64,000 nt of DNA from Brevinematales bacterium. GTDB lineage: Bacteria > Spirochaetota > Brevinematia > Brevinematales > Thermospiraceae. The stretch is taken from positions 186,001 through 250,000 of the forward strand of contig JAOADA010000003.1 of NCBI GenBank assembly GCA_026417555.1, written 5' to 3'. Positions 54,313-64,000 of the stretch are shown piece by piece; the first letter of the stretch is position 1, and each line of letters opens with the position of its first letter. A model generated the notes under the pieces. That model saw only the letters and a list, made by a program, of their open reading frames with translations. It had not been told where the DNA came from and did no database searches. The position numbers and the translations under genes are program-made.

Positions 54313-54834
54313 TTATTTTCCTTCTTGTTTCTTTTCGAGAGCCTCGATGGTTCCAACAAACGTCGTGAGAATAGAATTCAACGCACCAGCGAAGCTTCCA
54401 ATGACACCATTGAGACCACCAGCAATCATTGCCAGTAGTTCCTTTCTCGAAGGCACCTTGGACATCTCCGTTACACCGTGAGCATCCATCACCTGCCCAT
54501 CGAGATACCCTGCCTTGAGGGCAAACTTCTCATTGCCCTTCACAGCATCCACTACCACCTTCAAAACAGAAAGGATATCCTGATCTGCATACACCACAAG
54601 AGACATTCCCTTGAGATGATCCTTCATCCCTGTCACATTTCTAGCCTCAAGCACCTTCTGTAGAAGACGGTTTTTCATCACCTTTGCCCTACCACCACTC
54701 TTCTCAATCTGACGACGAAGTTCCTCCATCTCCTGAACAGTGACACCGGAAAAGTTGAGCACCACAAGCCCATCCATCTGAGAGAGTTTGGCTACCATAT
54801 CCTGAACAAGATCGACTTTCCACTGTTTTGGCAT
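54313..54834 (-). CDS. rplJ: 50S ribosomal protein L10
   Basis: A 173-residue stalk base protein that binds 23S rRNA and L12 dimers. Typical features are LRRQIEKSGGRAKVMKNRLLQ and a C-terminal helix (ALNSILTTFVGTIEALEKK). The ATG at 54834 is chosen over a GTG at 54840 because the SD AAGGAAGG lies at a suitable distance. Confidence 0.96.
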   Translation of the reverse strand: MPKQWKVDLVQDMVAKLSQMDGLVVLNFSGVTVQEMEELRRQIEKSGGRAKVMKNRLLQKVLEARNVTGMKDHLKGMSLVVYADQDILSVLKVVVDAVKGNEKFALKAGYLDGQVMDAHGVTEMSKVPSRKELLAMIAGGLNGVIGSFAGALNSILTTFVGTIEALEKKQEGK

Positions 54835-54852
54835 ACTCACCTTCCTTTCACT

Positions 54853-55563
54853 TTAGGAGATTTTCTTATAATCAACCTTGACAGCCGGTCCCATGGTTGG
54901 GGAAAGCACCATTGTCGCAATATAATCCCCCTTGAGATCGTTTGGCTTGTTCTTCATAATCACATGATGCACAGCCAACACATTTTCTACAAGTTTTTGC
55001 GTATCAAGGGATTTTCGACCTACCACAACATGGACATTTCCTGTCTTGTCAGCACGAACCTCAACCTTCCCTGCCTTGAACTCTTTGACGCCCTTTTCAA
55101 TATCCATCGTGACTGTTCCAGTCTTGGGGTTGGGCATCATTTTGGCCCGTCCAAGAATAGGCGCAATCTTTCCAAGGATTTTCATCATATCAGGGGTGGC
55201 CAAGACGGCATCAAACTCCATCCATCCACCAGCAATCTTCTCAACCAAATCCTCTGCTCCAACATAATCTGCCCCAGCCTTTTGGGCTTCTACAGCCTTC
55301 TCGCCTGTCGCAAAGACAAGGACACGAACCTGCTTCCCAATAGAATGAGGCATCACAAGAACATCACGAATAGTGTGCTTCTGTTTGATGTTGAGGTGAT
55401 AACTCAAGCGAATAGGCTCATCAAACTTGGCCGTGGCCAATTCCTTCACAAGAGAACAAGCCTCTTCCACAGTATATACCTTGGTGAGGTCATGCTTCTC
55501 AACCAAAGAAAGGTAACGTTTGAAGCCTTTATACACAATACCATTTTTCTTCAAAACCTTCAT
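54853..55563 (-). CDS. rplA: 50S ribosomal protein L1
   Basis: A 236-residue L1-stalk protein. Blocks include [37 protein letters not shown], and the rRNA-binding [15 protein letters not shown]. The start is one base after the rplK stop, so translation is coupled. L1 usually represses its own operon by binding the mRNA. Confidence 0.97.
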   Translation of the reverse strand: MKVLKKNGIVYKGFKRYLSLVEKHDLTKVYTVEEACSLVKELATAKFDEPIRLSYHLNIKQKHTIRDVLVMPHSIGKQVRVLVFATGEKAVEAQKAGADYVGAEDLVEKIAGGWMEFDAVLATPDMMKILGKIAPILGRAKMMPNPKTGTVTMDIEKGVKEFKAGKVEVRADKTGNVHVVVGRKSLDTQKLVENVLAVHHVIMKNKPNDLKGDYIATMVLSPTMGPAVKVDYKKIS

Positions 55564-55564
55564 A

Positions 55565-56002
55565 CTATTCCTCCACCTCAACACCCATATTGCGTGCCGT
55601 TCCAGCAATAATCCTCATTGCCGCTTCAAGGCTCTTGGCATTCAGATCAGGCATCTTGATCTCAGCAATCTTCTGAAGCTGTGCCTTGGTGAGTTTCCCC
55701 ACTTTTTGCTTGTTGGGAGCACCGGAACCACTTTCAATACCAAGCTCCTTTTTGATCAGGTTAGATGCCGGAGGTGTCTTGGTCACAAATGAGAATGTGC
55801 GATCCTCATAGACCTCCACAATCACCGGAATCACAAACCCTGCTTTATCCTTTGTGGCCTCATTAAACTGCTTACAAAAATCCATGAGAGGCACACCGTG
55901 AGGACCGAGAGCGGTACCCACCGGAGGTGCAGGATTCGCCTGACCCGCAGGAAGCTGCAACTTCACTACTGCTTTGATCTTCTTTTTCTTTGGTGCAGCC
56001 AT
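55565..56002 (-). CDS. rplK: 50S ribosomal protein L11
   Basis: A 145-residue protein of the GTPase-associated centre. It opens with a basic stretch ([20 protein letters not shown]) and then [13 protein letters not shown]. The C-terminal RNA-binding domain has [14 protein letters not shown] and [26 protein letters not shown]-like sequence precedes the start. It follows nusG by 21 bases. Confidence 0.98.
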   Translation of the reverse strand: MAAPKKKKIKAVVKLQLPAGQANPAPPVGTALGPHGVPLMDFCKQFNEATKDKAGFVIPVIVEVYEDRTFSFVTKTPPASNLIKKELGIESGSGAPNKQKVGKLTKAQLQKIAEIKMPDLNAKSLEAAMRIIAGTARNMGVEVEE

Positions 56003-56023
56003 GCGATTCTCCTTCCCTTAATC

Positions 56024-56587
56024 TCAACCAATTTTTTGGACCTGGGTATACTCCAGTTCCAGGCGAACAAGTCGCCCAAATATTTCTACCGAGACAGCCA
56101 GCATATTTTTGTCTGCGATGACTTCAAGCACTTCTCCCTCAAAACCGGCAAAAGCACCCTCCATCACCTTCACCCGATCACCCACCGAGTACACACTCTC
56201 CAACTTGCCGCCAAAAGACTTGATCTCCCCCGTCTGTTCAAAAATCTGTTTCACTTCGTCATAGGAGAGGGGCTTCGGGCGCTTGTTTCCACCACCCGAG
56301 GAGAGGAACATATTCACCCCATTGATGCTTCGAATAGCCGTATAGACCTCTTTCCATTCTACCTCATCCTCAGGAATATCCAGCTCCACCAGCACATACC
56401 CCGGATACAAGAGCCGTTTTTTTTCTATTTTCTTTCCCCTTCTTTCGACAACGTAGTCCTCCTCTGGAAGACGAACGTTGAGAAGAACATTTCGCAAAAC
56501 GTCCTGGTTCTTTTTCGCTTCGAGATCTCTATAGACCTTTTTCTCGAAGCCCGTATTCACCTGAATCACATACCATCCACGTGCCAT
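56024..56587 (-). CDS. nusG: Transcription antitermination factor NusG
   Basis: A 187-residue elongation factor that bridges RNA polymerase to Rho or the ribosome. The NGN domain starts ARGWYVIQVNTGFEKKVY and has LYPGYVLVEL. The KOW domain near the C-terminus has GDRVKVMEGAFAGFEGEV. The start at 56587 is adjacent to the secE stop; the longer frame would overlap secE. Confidence 0.97.
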   Translation of the reverse strand: MARGWYVIQVNTGFEKKVYRDLEAKKNQDVLRNVLLNVRLPEEDYVVERRGKKIEKKRLLYPGYVLVELDIPEDEVEWKEVYTAIRSINGVNMFLSSGGGNKRPKPLSYDEVKQIFEQTGEIKSFGGKLESVYSVGDRVKVMEGAFAGFEGEVLEVIADKNMLAVSVEIFGRLVRLELEYTQVQKIG

Positions 56588-56589
56588 GG

Positions 56590-56835
56590 CTATTTCACCA
56601 ACCAAATCATGAGACTATTGACGCCCCAATCAATGAGGGCAAGAAACGTCGCCAAAACAAGAATAAACACCACCGTCACCCAGGCACCCTGAATAGCAAA
56701 TTCTTTTGTCGGCCAGGTAACATTCCGAAGTTCCTTCAACGACTCAACCACAAAAACACGATTCACCACCACTACAATAGCCACCACAACTCCTGCTACA
56801 GCCAAAATAATCCAACCCATCAAAGCCGCTGTCAT
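56590..56835 (-). CDS. secE: Preprotein translocase subunit SecE
   Basis: An 81-residue membrane protein. The conserved cytoplasmic helix is SLKELRNVTWPTKEF, followed by the essential membrane segment (~50-70). An additional hydrophobic N-terminal segment (~5-28) gives two membrane spans, more than the single-span minimum. It forms the SecYEG channel. Lies between tRNA-Trp and nusG as in most bacteria. Confidence 0.95.
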   Translation of the reverse strand: MTAALMGWIILAVAGVVVAIVVVVNRVFVVESLKELRNVTWPTKEFAIQGAWVTVVFILVLATFLALIDWGVNSLMIWLVK

Positions 56836-56856
56836 GACAACCCCTTTTTATACATT

Positions 56857-56929
56857 CAGGCCAGGAGGGACTCGAACCCCCAACCAACGGTTTTGGAGAC
56901 CGCTACTCTACCACTTGAGCTACTGACCT
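56857..56929 (-). tRNA. tRNA-Trp (CCA anticodon)
   Basis: 73 bases. The acceptor stem AGGTCAG/CTGGCCT pairs with one wobble. The anticodon loop is CTCCAAA with CCA, and the T arm has GGTTCGAGTCC. Discriminator G, CCA not encoded. It sits between rpmG and secE. Confidence 0.97.
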
Positions 56930-56936
56930 GTAAAAC

Positions 56937-57092
56937 CTACTTCACCTCTTTGTGCGCCACATGCTTCCGGCAGCGAGGGCAATACTTCTTGAGATGCAAC
57001 TTCACCCGCTGCTGCACCATGGTCTTGGTTTTGGTTGTGGAATAATTTCTCTCTCCACACCCCTCACATTCAAGGGTAACAATCTCAGCCAT
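56937..57092 (-). CDS. rpmG: 50S ribosomal protein L33
   Basis: A 51-residue protein: starts [20 protein letters not shown] and ends [17 protein letters not shown]. It has the two CxxC pairs (CEGC, CPRC) of the zinc-binding L33 form. SD AAGGAG lies 9 bases before the ATG. It is placed between tRNA-Thr and tRNA-Trp, which is the common gene order. Confidence 0.96.
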   Translation of the reverse strand: MAEIVTLECEGCGERNYSTTKTKTMVQQRVKLHLKKYCPRCRKHVAHKEVK

Positions 57093-57114
57093 ATACTTTG
57101 CTCCTTTTTGTATA

Positions 57115-57187
<73 letters not shown>

Positions 57188-57207
57188 AAAAAAATTTCAG
57201 GAACAAT

Positions 57208-57237
57208 ATTATATATCAAAACTCTCCTTTCTGTCAA
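57208..57237 (-). promoter_or_regulatory. Consensus promoter of the tRNA-ribosomal protein-rpoBC operon
   Basis: Minus strand: TTGACA (57232-57237), 18-base spacer, TATAAT (57208-57213), both boxes perfect. It lies about 20 bases ahead of tRNA-Thr. Confidence 0.88.
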
Positions 57238-57424
57238 GTAAAATAGAATAAAGAAAAGAAAAAATATTGTATCTTCTTCGCTTCCTCTTCTTTCTCTGTG
57301 GGAAAAGCCACCACATCACCACACACTCAGCAAGAGAAAAAGACCCCCTCCAGGTGTTGCTTTTCTGGGACGCCTCTTTCCCCCTTCATCCATGATGCCA
57401 TGTTTCAAGAAATATCTCTCTTTT

Positions 57425-58426
57425 TTATTCCGCAGATTGCACCATATTTCTTCCGTTGTGTTTTGCCTTATAGAGAGCCCTATCTACCCGATCCAAAAGA
57501 GCCTCAAGCGTATCTCCTTCCCGAAATACTGTCACCCCAATACTCACTGTTTTTGAACCTACCATATCAAAACGAAAATCCTCCACCTCCTGACGAATCC
57601 TTTCAGCCAATCTCATTCCTGTCTTGAGGGATGTTTCCGGGCAAATGAGAAGAAACTCCTCTCCTCCCCATCGACCACACACATCAGGTTTGCGAACAAG
57701 AGAAGTCAAAATACCCCCCAATTGCTGAAGCACCCTATCCCCCACTGAATGTCCAAAGACATCATTCACCTCCTTGAAATGATCCACATCAATGAGAAGA
57801 AGACAAAAAGAATGCCCATACCTCTCTGAGCGATCCCTCTCAGACTCAAGAACCTTTTCAAGGTATCTACGATTGTAGAGCTGGGTAAGCTTGTCCGTCA
57901 CGGCAAGCTGAGTCAATTCCTTGTTGGCCTCCACAAGCTCTGCGGTCCTCTCCTTGAGGAGACGTTCCAATACCACATTCCGTTCCTCTATCTCCTTGAC
58001 AGGATAGGCTTCGGACTCCCCGTGGGCTGTGGTAGGAAGAGAGATATGCATATGCACTACATACCACTTCCCCTCCCTTTTTTGCCATACCATAGTGAGA
58101 CGAAACCCTCGTAAATGAACCTCTTCTCGCAAAATAAAAAAGGAAAAATTCAAAAGGCACCCAATAATCCCTACTGTCTCAGAAATCATCTGAACATGAA
58201 GATCATGAATCTCATAGGCAATAGGAGTAGGGACATTCTCAATATCTCTTTGGTACAATTCCATCGCCTTGGAAAAATCAAAACTCACTTCATCAACCCC
58301 TGTCCCAAAACCAAAAAAAGAAGGGGAACACATGCTTTTCACCCCTTCAAGATTTCGTTTTTGCAAATACTCTTCCAAATAGTTCAAAAAAGCCTTGCGC
58401 AACTCTTGTTCACCACTGTATTCCAT
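57425..58426 (-). CDS. Diguanylate cyclase (GGDEF) with N-terminal NTF2/SnoaL-like domain
   Basis: A 333-residue protein. Residues ~1-145 look like an NTF2-fold (SnoaL_3) sensing domain, with FSKAMELYQRDIENVPTPI and GKWYVVHMHISLPT. A short coiled coil follows (~150-170). The GGDEF domain (~175-330) has TDKLTQLYNRRYL, the active-site loop RWGGEEFLLI and the metal-binding IDVDHFKEVND. No RxxD inhibitory site is seen just before GGEEF (it reads RKPDVCGRW). The product is c-di-GMP. The start at 58426 has SD AAGGGG. Confidence 0.88.
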   Translation of the reverse strand: MEYSGEQELRKAFLNYLEEYLQKRNLEGVKSMCSPSFFGFGTGVDEVSFDFSKAMELYQRDIENVPTPIAYEIHDLHVQMISETVGIIGCLLNFSFFILREEVHLRGFRLTMVWQKREGKWYVVHMHISLPTTAHGESEAYPVKEIEERNVVLERLLKERTAELVEANKELTQLAVTDKLTQLYNRRYLEKVLESERDRSERYGHSFCLLLIDVDHFKEVNDVFGHSVGDRVLQQLGGILTSLVRKPDVCGRWGGEEFLLICPETSLKTGMRLAERIRQEVEDFRFDMVGSKTVSIGVTVFREGDTLEALLDRVDRALYKAKHNGRNMVQSAE

Positions 58427-58610
58427 ACGCTTCCCCTTGACATGGGATACTCTGGGTGCTTTAGTATAGGCAGTCCTTGTATAGAAAGCAAGAAAAACAG
58501 AGAAGCATTTTCTTCCCTTCTTGTGTAGAGGACCCCAAAACATACCCTCATGCTCTTTCTTGCATCCTGAAGTTGTACCTCTTTTTCACAACATTTTCAT
58601 GCCACGTTAG

Positions 58611-58639
58611 TTGCATTTTTCCAAGAAAAAACGTATAAT
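58611..58639 (+). promoter_or_regulatory. Promoter of the TM1266-like/sigma/anti-sigma genes
   Basis: TTGCAT (58611-58616), 17-base spacer, TATAAT (58634-58639). Start codon at 58686 behind SD AAGGAGG. Confidence 0.7.
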
Positions 58640-58685
58640 ACTTTTATCACTCCTCTATCCTATGATAAATAAATAAGGAGGCCCT

Positions 58686-58919
58686 ATGCGCCAGTTTCTT
58701 CTCATCAAGATCGAAAGACGAGAAAACACCGCTTTTGAGGTCCAACGCATTCTCACCACCTATGGAGAAAGCATCCGCGTTCGGCTTGGACTTCATGAAC
58801 AAGAAACCTCCTCAGAGGGCATCATCTTTCTTGAGGTAGATCCGAAAGGTGCCATCATCGAAATGCTCCAAAAACTTGAAAACCTCTCCGGTGTCACCGT
58901 CAAACTCATTGAAATATAA
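58686..58919 (+). CDS. Small ACT-like protein of the TM1266 (iron-only hydrogenase system regulator) type
   Basis: A 77-residue protein. The pattern VQRILTTYGESIRVRLGLHE followed by EGIIFLEVDPKGAI and a final L-x-x-L-x-G-V-x-V-K strand matches the TM1266 family, named from [FeFe]-hydrogenase loci in Thermotoga. Its function is not established. No hydrogenase gene is in this window. It is 3 bases ahead of the sigma-like gene, so the two are probably co-translated. SD AAGGAGG. Confidence 0.75.
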   Translation: MRQFLLIKIERRENTAFEVQRILTTYGESIRVRLGLHEQETSSEGIIFLEVDPKGAIIEMLQKLENLSGVTVKLIEI

Positions 58920-58922
58920 CCC

Positions 58923-59762
58923 ATGCACCTCAATGAAAAAAACATTCTCCCCCTCATAAAAAAATATCATGATGGAGACAACGCTGCTCTTGAGGCACTC
59001 TGGAAGGAGGTCGAACTCTTCATCTATCATTTCCCCCGCTTTGCCTACCGTGCCCCTGAAGATATGTGTGGGGATTTCTATCTTTTCATGAGAGAAAAAC
59101 TTCCAGCCCTCTGGAAACACTGGAATCCCAATCTCTCCTCTTCTTTCACCTTGTGGTTTCTCACTCTTCTTCGGTATCGCTATCTGGACTTTTGCCGGGA
59201 GAGGAAATCCTCTGTATCTTATCTTCCTCTCGAAGAGGACATCCCTCAACCCCTATTTGATGACGAACATGCCCAATGGGAAACCTTAAGAAAAGCCCTC
59301 GCCTCTCTCAAACCCCATGATAAGCTCTGGATCACATGGTTTTATTTGCCAGAAGAGCTTTCAGTGGAAGATATTGCTCTCACTCGAACCCTCACAGGCA
59401 AATCCTATCTTGAACTTCTTGACATCCAGAGAGAGCTGATAGCTGCCAAACTCCACGATATCGAAAACCTCCGAAAGACCACAGAGCATCTCTCTCGCCT
59501 CTTTGAAAAAATATCTCATCTCAAATTCCTTCTCCGCCAACCAGAGCACCAAACTCCCGACAACCTCCAGCGACTTCTCAAGCTGGAAACCACACGAGAT
59601 CGCCTTCGCGCCCAACTCACCTCTACCAATCGAACTCTCATACGAACCTTTGGAAAACTCTTTTCCTCCCCTCGGGAAGGGAAATATCGCCTTCTTCTGG
59701 CGGAAACAAGGCTCAAACATGCCCTCCATCACTCACAAGGAGAATCCTATGTTTTGTCATGA
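58923..59762 (+). CDS. Divergent ECF-like sigma factor with C-terminal helical extension
   Basis: A 279-residue protein. Residues ~10-95 resemble sigma region 2: YHDGDNAALEALWKEVE, EDMCGDFYLFMREKL, then WFLTLLRYRYLDFCRERK. Residues ~118-172 resemble region 4 (LRKALASLKPHDKLWITWFY, ELSVEDIALTRTLTG). A further ~105 residues are mostly helical and have no family I recognise. Typical ECF factors are ~160-200 residues. The stop overlaps a putative anti-sigma gene by 14 bases, the usual arrangement. The call is by pattern; a non-sigma helical protein cannot be excluded. Confidence 0.6.
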   Translation: MHLNEKNILPLIKKYHDGDNAALEALWKEVELFIYHFPRFAYRAPEDMCGDFYLFMREKLPALWKHWNPNLSSSFTLWFLTLLRYRYLDFCRERKSSVSYLPLEEDIPQPLFDDEHAQWETLRKALASLKPHDKLWITWFYLPEELSVEDIALTRTLTGKSYLELLDIQRELIAAKLHDIENLRKTTEHLSRLFEKISHLKFLLRQPEHQTPDNLQRLLKLETTRDRLRAQLTSTNRTLIRTFGKLFSSPREGKYRLLLAETRLKHALHHSQGESYVLS

Positions 59763-60276
59763 ATATGACCTCTCTCTCTGGCTTGCCTACCTTGAAAAAA
59801 GGCTCGATACCACGACCATACATACTCTCGAAAATCACCTCCAAAATTGCCCCCTCTGTCTCTCTGAACTCCTTGAGCTCAACCGTATCTCCACTCGGAT
59901 GAGTGTCTTATCCCCAACACACAACCCTTCTCCCCCTCTTGTTGACCACTTTAGCCTCGTACTGCAAAAGGCACAAGAAGCCATAGATACCCTTTTTGGC
60001 CATCTCACTCCCCTCCCCCTTCCGGCTACACGAAGCACCCCATCCACACCCTGGCAATATACCTCCCAGAGCCTTCAGTTGACCCTTCTCATTACCCCAC
60101 AGGAGACCTCGTTTTCTCTGACTCTCTCTGGACCACACGCCAACTTTTCTCTCTGGGGAGAAAAACCTATTTTCCATGGATCCATCCAAGACTCCCTCAC
60201 CCTCACCAATCTTCCGCCGGGAACCTACACCCTCATAACCGACAAAGGCAAACTCTCCTTTTCTATTGTATTATAA
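59749..60276 (+). CDS. Soluble zinc-finger anti-sigma-like protein
   Basis: A 175-residue protein. Its N-terminal ~45 residues hold the anti-sigma zinc motif His-x3-Cys-x2-Cys (ENHLQNCPLCL). A Pro-rich linker follows, and the C-terminal ~75 residues are beta-rich (LQLTLLITPQETSFSLTLSG ... LPPGTYTLITDKGKL). No membrane segment is seen, unlike most ZAS anti-sigmas, so it should act in the cytoplasm. The start at 59749 has SD AAGGAG at 6 bases and overlaps the sigma-like gene. The longer upstream frame is a shadow of that gene. Confidence 0.65.
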   Translation: MFCHEYDLSLWLAYLEKRLDTTTIHTLENHLQNCPLCLSELLELNRISTRMSVLSPTHNPSPPLVDHFSLVLQKAQEAIDTLFGHLTPLPLPATRSTPSTPWQYTSQSLQLTLLITPQETSFSLTLSGPHANFSLWGEKPIFHGSIQDSLTLTNLPPGTYTLITDKGKLSFSIVL

Positions 60277-60450
60277 AACTCTGTTCTCCAAACCCCTTGG
60301 CATTTTCTTCATACCCTCTTTTCTCTCTATCTCATACCTTTCTTTTAACAAGATAGAGGCAACTCCTGAGACCCCCACAGGCACGATACGATTTTTCACC
60401 AAAAATTCACCATCTCTTCATTTTCTTTTCACAAAGATAGGATATATTGA

Positions 60451-60478
60451 TAGTAAACTTTTCCAAGGAGGTTTACTA
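60451..60478 (+). promoter_or_regulatory. Hairpin holding the SD of the CBS-SpoIIE gene in its loop
   Basis: TAGTAAAC (60451-60458) pairs with GTTTACTA (60471-60478). The 12-base loop TTTTCCAAGGAG contains most of the SD, and the right arm ends on the A of the ATG. It could limit translation as RNA, or act as an operator as DNA. A possible TATATT lies just upstream (60443-60448). Confidence 0.6.
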
Positions 60479-61758
60479 TGAAGGAGCAGAAGACAATCCT
60501 CGTCCGATCAAGTGCAGAACTTCCCAAACAATCAGAAACGGAAGAAAACATACATGAAGAAAGCCGACCTCTTATCCTGAAAGAATATTCCTCTCCCAAG
60601 GTATCGGGGGAGATAGCCCTACGACTTATCTCCTCTCGTTTCTACGTCCATGAAAAAACCAAAGTCACCGATCTTCTTCAAGATCTCCAACACCATCCCT
60701 ACATCCCGGCGTGTGGAGTCGTCGATGATGAAAGAACTGTCAAGGGAATCATTATCCGTGAGCGATTCCTCTCGGCTATGACCCAACCTTATATGCTTGA
60801 CGTGTATCGCCATCGACAGGTAGAAAGCCTTGTCCAATCAGCGAAAACCTACTTTTATCAAAGTCATATCTACTCCCTCGCTGAAGAATTGGCAGATCAT
60901 ATTGAAAGCCGTGAGGAGGAGTTTTTTATCCTCAAGGATGAGAAAGAAAAATTCATCGGTATCTTCTCCACACGAGATCTTCTTATTTATCTTTCACGCA
61001 TCATGCAAAAGGATATACGAGCAGCCAGAGATGTTCAGAAAAACCTCGTGCCCGAAGAACTCGTCTATAACCGTCCCCTCTTCAGTCTCTTTGGGGCAAG
61101 CCATGCCGCCAAAGAGGTAGGAGGAGACTTCTATGCCTGGAAGACACTTCCCGATGGCATTGTTTTCCTCCTTTGCGACGTCGCAGGCAAGGGCCCAAGT
61201 GCCTCTCTCATTACCACAAGCCTCAGCGGGATGTTTCAGGCCTTTGACTTTGACAACAAGAAGATGGGAGAATTTCTCCATCTCTTGAATAACTACCTCT
61301 TTGCTGCCTTCCACGGTGAAAAGTACCTCACTGGTGTGTTTGGGGTGCTCCATGAAAAAAGTGGCGTTTGCCATGTCTGGGATATGGGACACGGACACAT
61401 AGCCATACGCCGAAAACATAGCATCTACAAGCTGGAAATGGAAGAAAACAACGTCCCCCTCGGTCTCTTTGACTATATTCACCCCAAACCCTCCCGAATC
61501 CAACTCCACAGAGATGATATGCTTCTTTTCTTCTCCGATGGTGTGGTAGAACAAAAAAATGCCTCTGGTGAGTTTTACGGGGAGAAAAGGCTCTATCGTA
61601 TCCTCAAGGGGAGCTCCAATCCTCAACTCATTCGTGAAGCTATTTGGAAAGATCTCAAAAACTTCCGGGGACGCTACCCACAAGGAGACGATGTCTCCTT
61701 CTTGCTTGTCCATTATCATCCAGGCGAAGGAGAATATGTGTATCAAAATGATGCATAG
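60478..61758 (+). CDS. CBS-domain SpoIIE/RsbU-type serine phosphatase
   Basis: A 426-residue cytoplasmic protein. After a charged N-terminus, residues ~50-180 contain a CBS pair (RFYVHEKTKVTDLLQDLQ, CGVVDDERTVKGII, FILKDEKEKFIGIFSTRDLL). The SpoIIE PP2C-like domain fills the rest, with KEVGGDFYAWKTL, LLCDVAGKGPSASL, LLFFSDGVVEQ and PQGDDVSFLLVHY carrying the metal-binding Asp residues. CBS pairs bind adenine nucleotides, so phosphatase activity may follow energy state. Its target is likely a phosphorylated STAS protein. It lies 200 bases after the anti-sigma-like gene. Confidence 0.9.
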   Translation: MKEQKTILVRSSAELPKQSETEENIHEESRPLILKEYSSPKVSGEIALRLISSRFYVHEKTKVTDLLQDLQHHPYIPACGVVDDERTVKGIIIRERFLSAMTQPYMLDVYRHRQVESLVQSAKTYFYQSHIYSLAEELADHIESREEEFFILKDEKEKFIGIFSTRDLLIYLSRIMQKDIRAARDVQKNLVPEELVYNRPLFSLFGASHAAKEVGGDFYAWKTLPDGIVFLLCDVAGKGPSASLITTSLSGMFQAFDFDNKKMGEFLHLLNNYLFAAFHGEKYLTGVFGVLHEKSGVCHVWDMGHGHIAIRRKHSIYKLEMEENNVPLGLFDYIHPKPSRIQLHRDDMLLFFSDGVVEQKNASGEFYGEKRLYRILKGSSNPQLIREAIWKDLKNFRGRYPQGDDVSFLLVHYHPGEGEYVYQNDA

Positions 61759-61781
61759 AGAATCATAATGATACAAAAATC

Positions 61782-61810
61782 TTGACGGCATCATCTTTTC
61801 TCAGTATATT
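61782..61810 (+). promoter_or_regulatory. sigma70-type promoter of clpB
   Basis: TTGACG (61782-61787), 17-base spacer, TATATT (61805-61810). No CIRCE inverted repeat is present between it and the gene. Confidence 0.6.
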
Positions 61811-61836
61811 ATACACAAAAGAGAAAGGAGATGCCT

Positions 61837-64000
<2,164 letters not shown>

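Noticed and set aside
61740-61836. CIRCE or other heat-shock operator before clpB
   Set aside because: No TTAGCACTC-N9-GAGTGCTAA-like repeat is present; only an ordinary sigma70 promoter is visible.

Overview
The window is a compact chromosomal segment from a diderm bacterium. There are no insertion sequences, phage genes or CRISPR arrays. lpxA/lpxB point to a lipid A outer membrane, and a bactofilin gene follows an M23 peptidase gene. There are several SpoIIE-type phosphatases and PAS/REC signalling proteins. Together these fit a spirochaete-like organism, possibly a deep or thermophilic lineage, but this placement is an impression from protein content and not a proof. Promoters read well as TTGACA/TATAAT and Shine-Dalgarno (SD) sites are mostly strong. 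Several start codons below were therefore moved downstream of the longest open frame to fit an SD site.

Region 1 (1-9.2 kb): the 3' part of thyX coupled to an aminotransferase gene, an Na/Pi-cotransporter plus aldo/keto reductase pair on the minus strand, then a YfhO-like membrane protein and a glycogen debranching enzyme. A 560-base intergenic stretch follows, with a consensus promoter only about 20 bases ahead of a strong terminator. Region 2 (9.7-15.3 kb): a tightly packed plus-strand housekeeping operon def-fmt-PASTA protein-rpe-lepA-maf. Region 3 (15.3-21.3 kb, minus): asd-hisS, a decayed gene remnant, and a cupin-HTH regulator leading leuC-leuD. Region 4 (21.5-33.1 kb, minus except tatD): a REC-PAS-kinase-REC hybrid, ruvX/lpxB/lpxA/STAS, M23 peptidase/bactofilin, trmB-gatC-TPR protein-S1.

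Region 5 (33.3-45.9 kb) is the most interesting. A XylG-like ABC ATPase domain that has lost its signature motif is fused to a LuxR-type DNA-binding domain. It sits against a D-lyxose isomerase gene and a few kilobases from a full XylFGH pentose importer. Between them lie a Cache/HAMP/SpoIIE/TPR phosphatase and glgC. The xylF leader carries a 5'-end hairpin, a five-codon reading frame with a perfect SD, and a GNRA hairpin. A long stem-loop separates xylF from xylG. A terminator after xylH is followed by a compact three-way-junction fold just ahead of glgC. An oxidoreductase, a GH13 glycosidase and a GNAT acetyltransferase follow on the plus strand.

Region 6 (46-57.3 kb, minus) is the canonical operon tRNA-Thr, rpmG, tRNA-Trp, secE, nusG, rplK, rplA, rplJ, rplL, rpoB, rpoC, with a consensus promoter, an rplL-rpoB hairpin and an end terminator. 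Region 7 (57.4-64 kb): a diguanylate cyclase (minus), then on the plus strand a small TM1266-like protein with an apparent divergent sigma factor and a soluble zinc-finger anti-sigma-like protein, a CBS-SpoIIE phosphatase whose ribosome site lies in a hairpin loop, and the start of clpB.

Themes that link the genes are carbohydrate storage and pentose uptake (glgX, glgC, GH13, xylFGH, lyxose isomerase) and partner-switching signalling (STAS protein, two SpoIIE phosphatases, sigma/anti-sigma pair).
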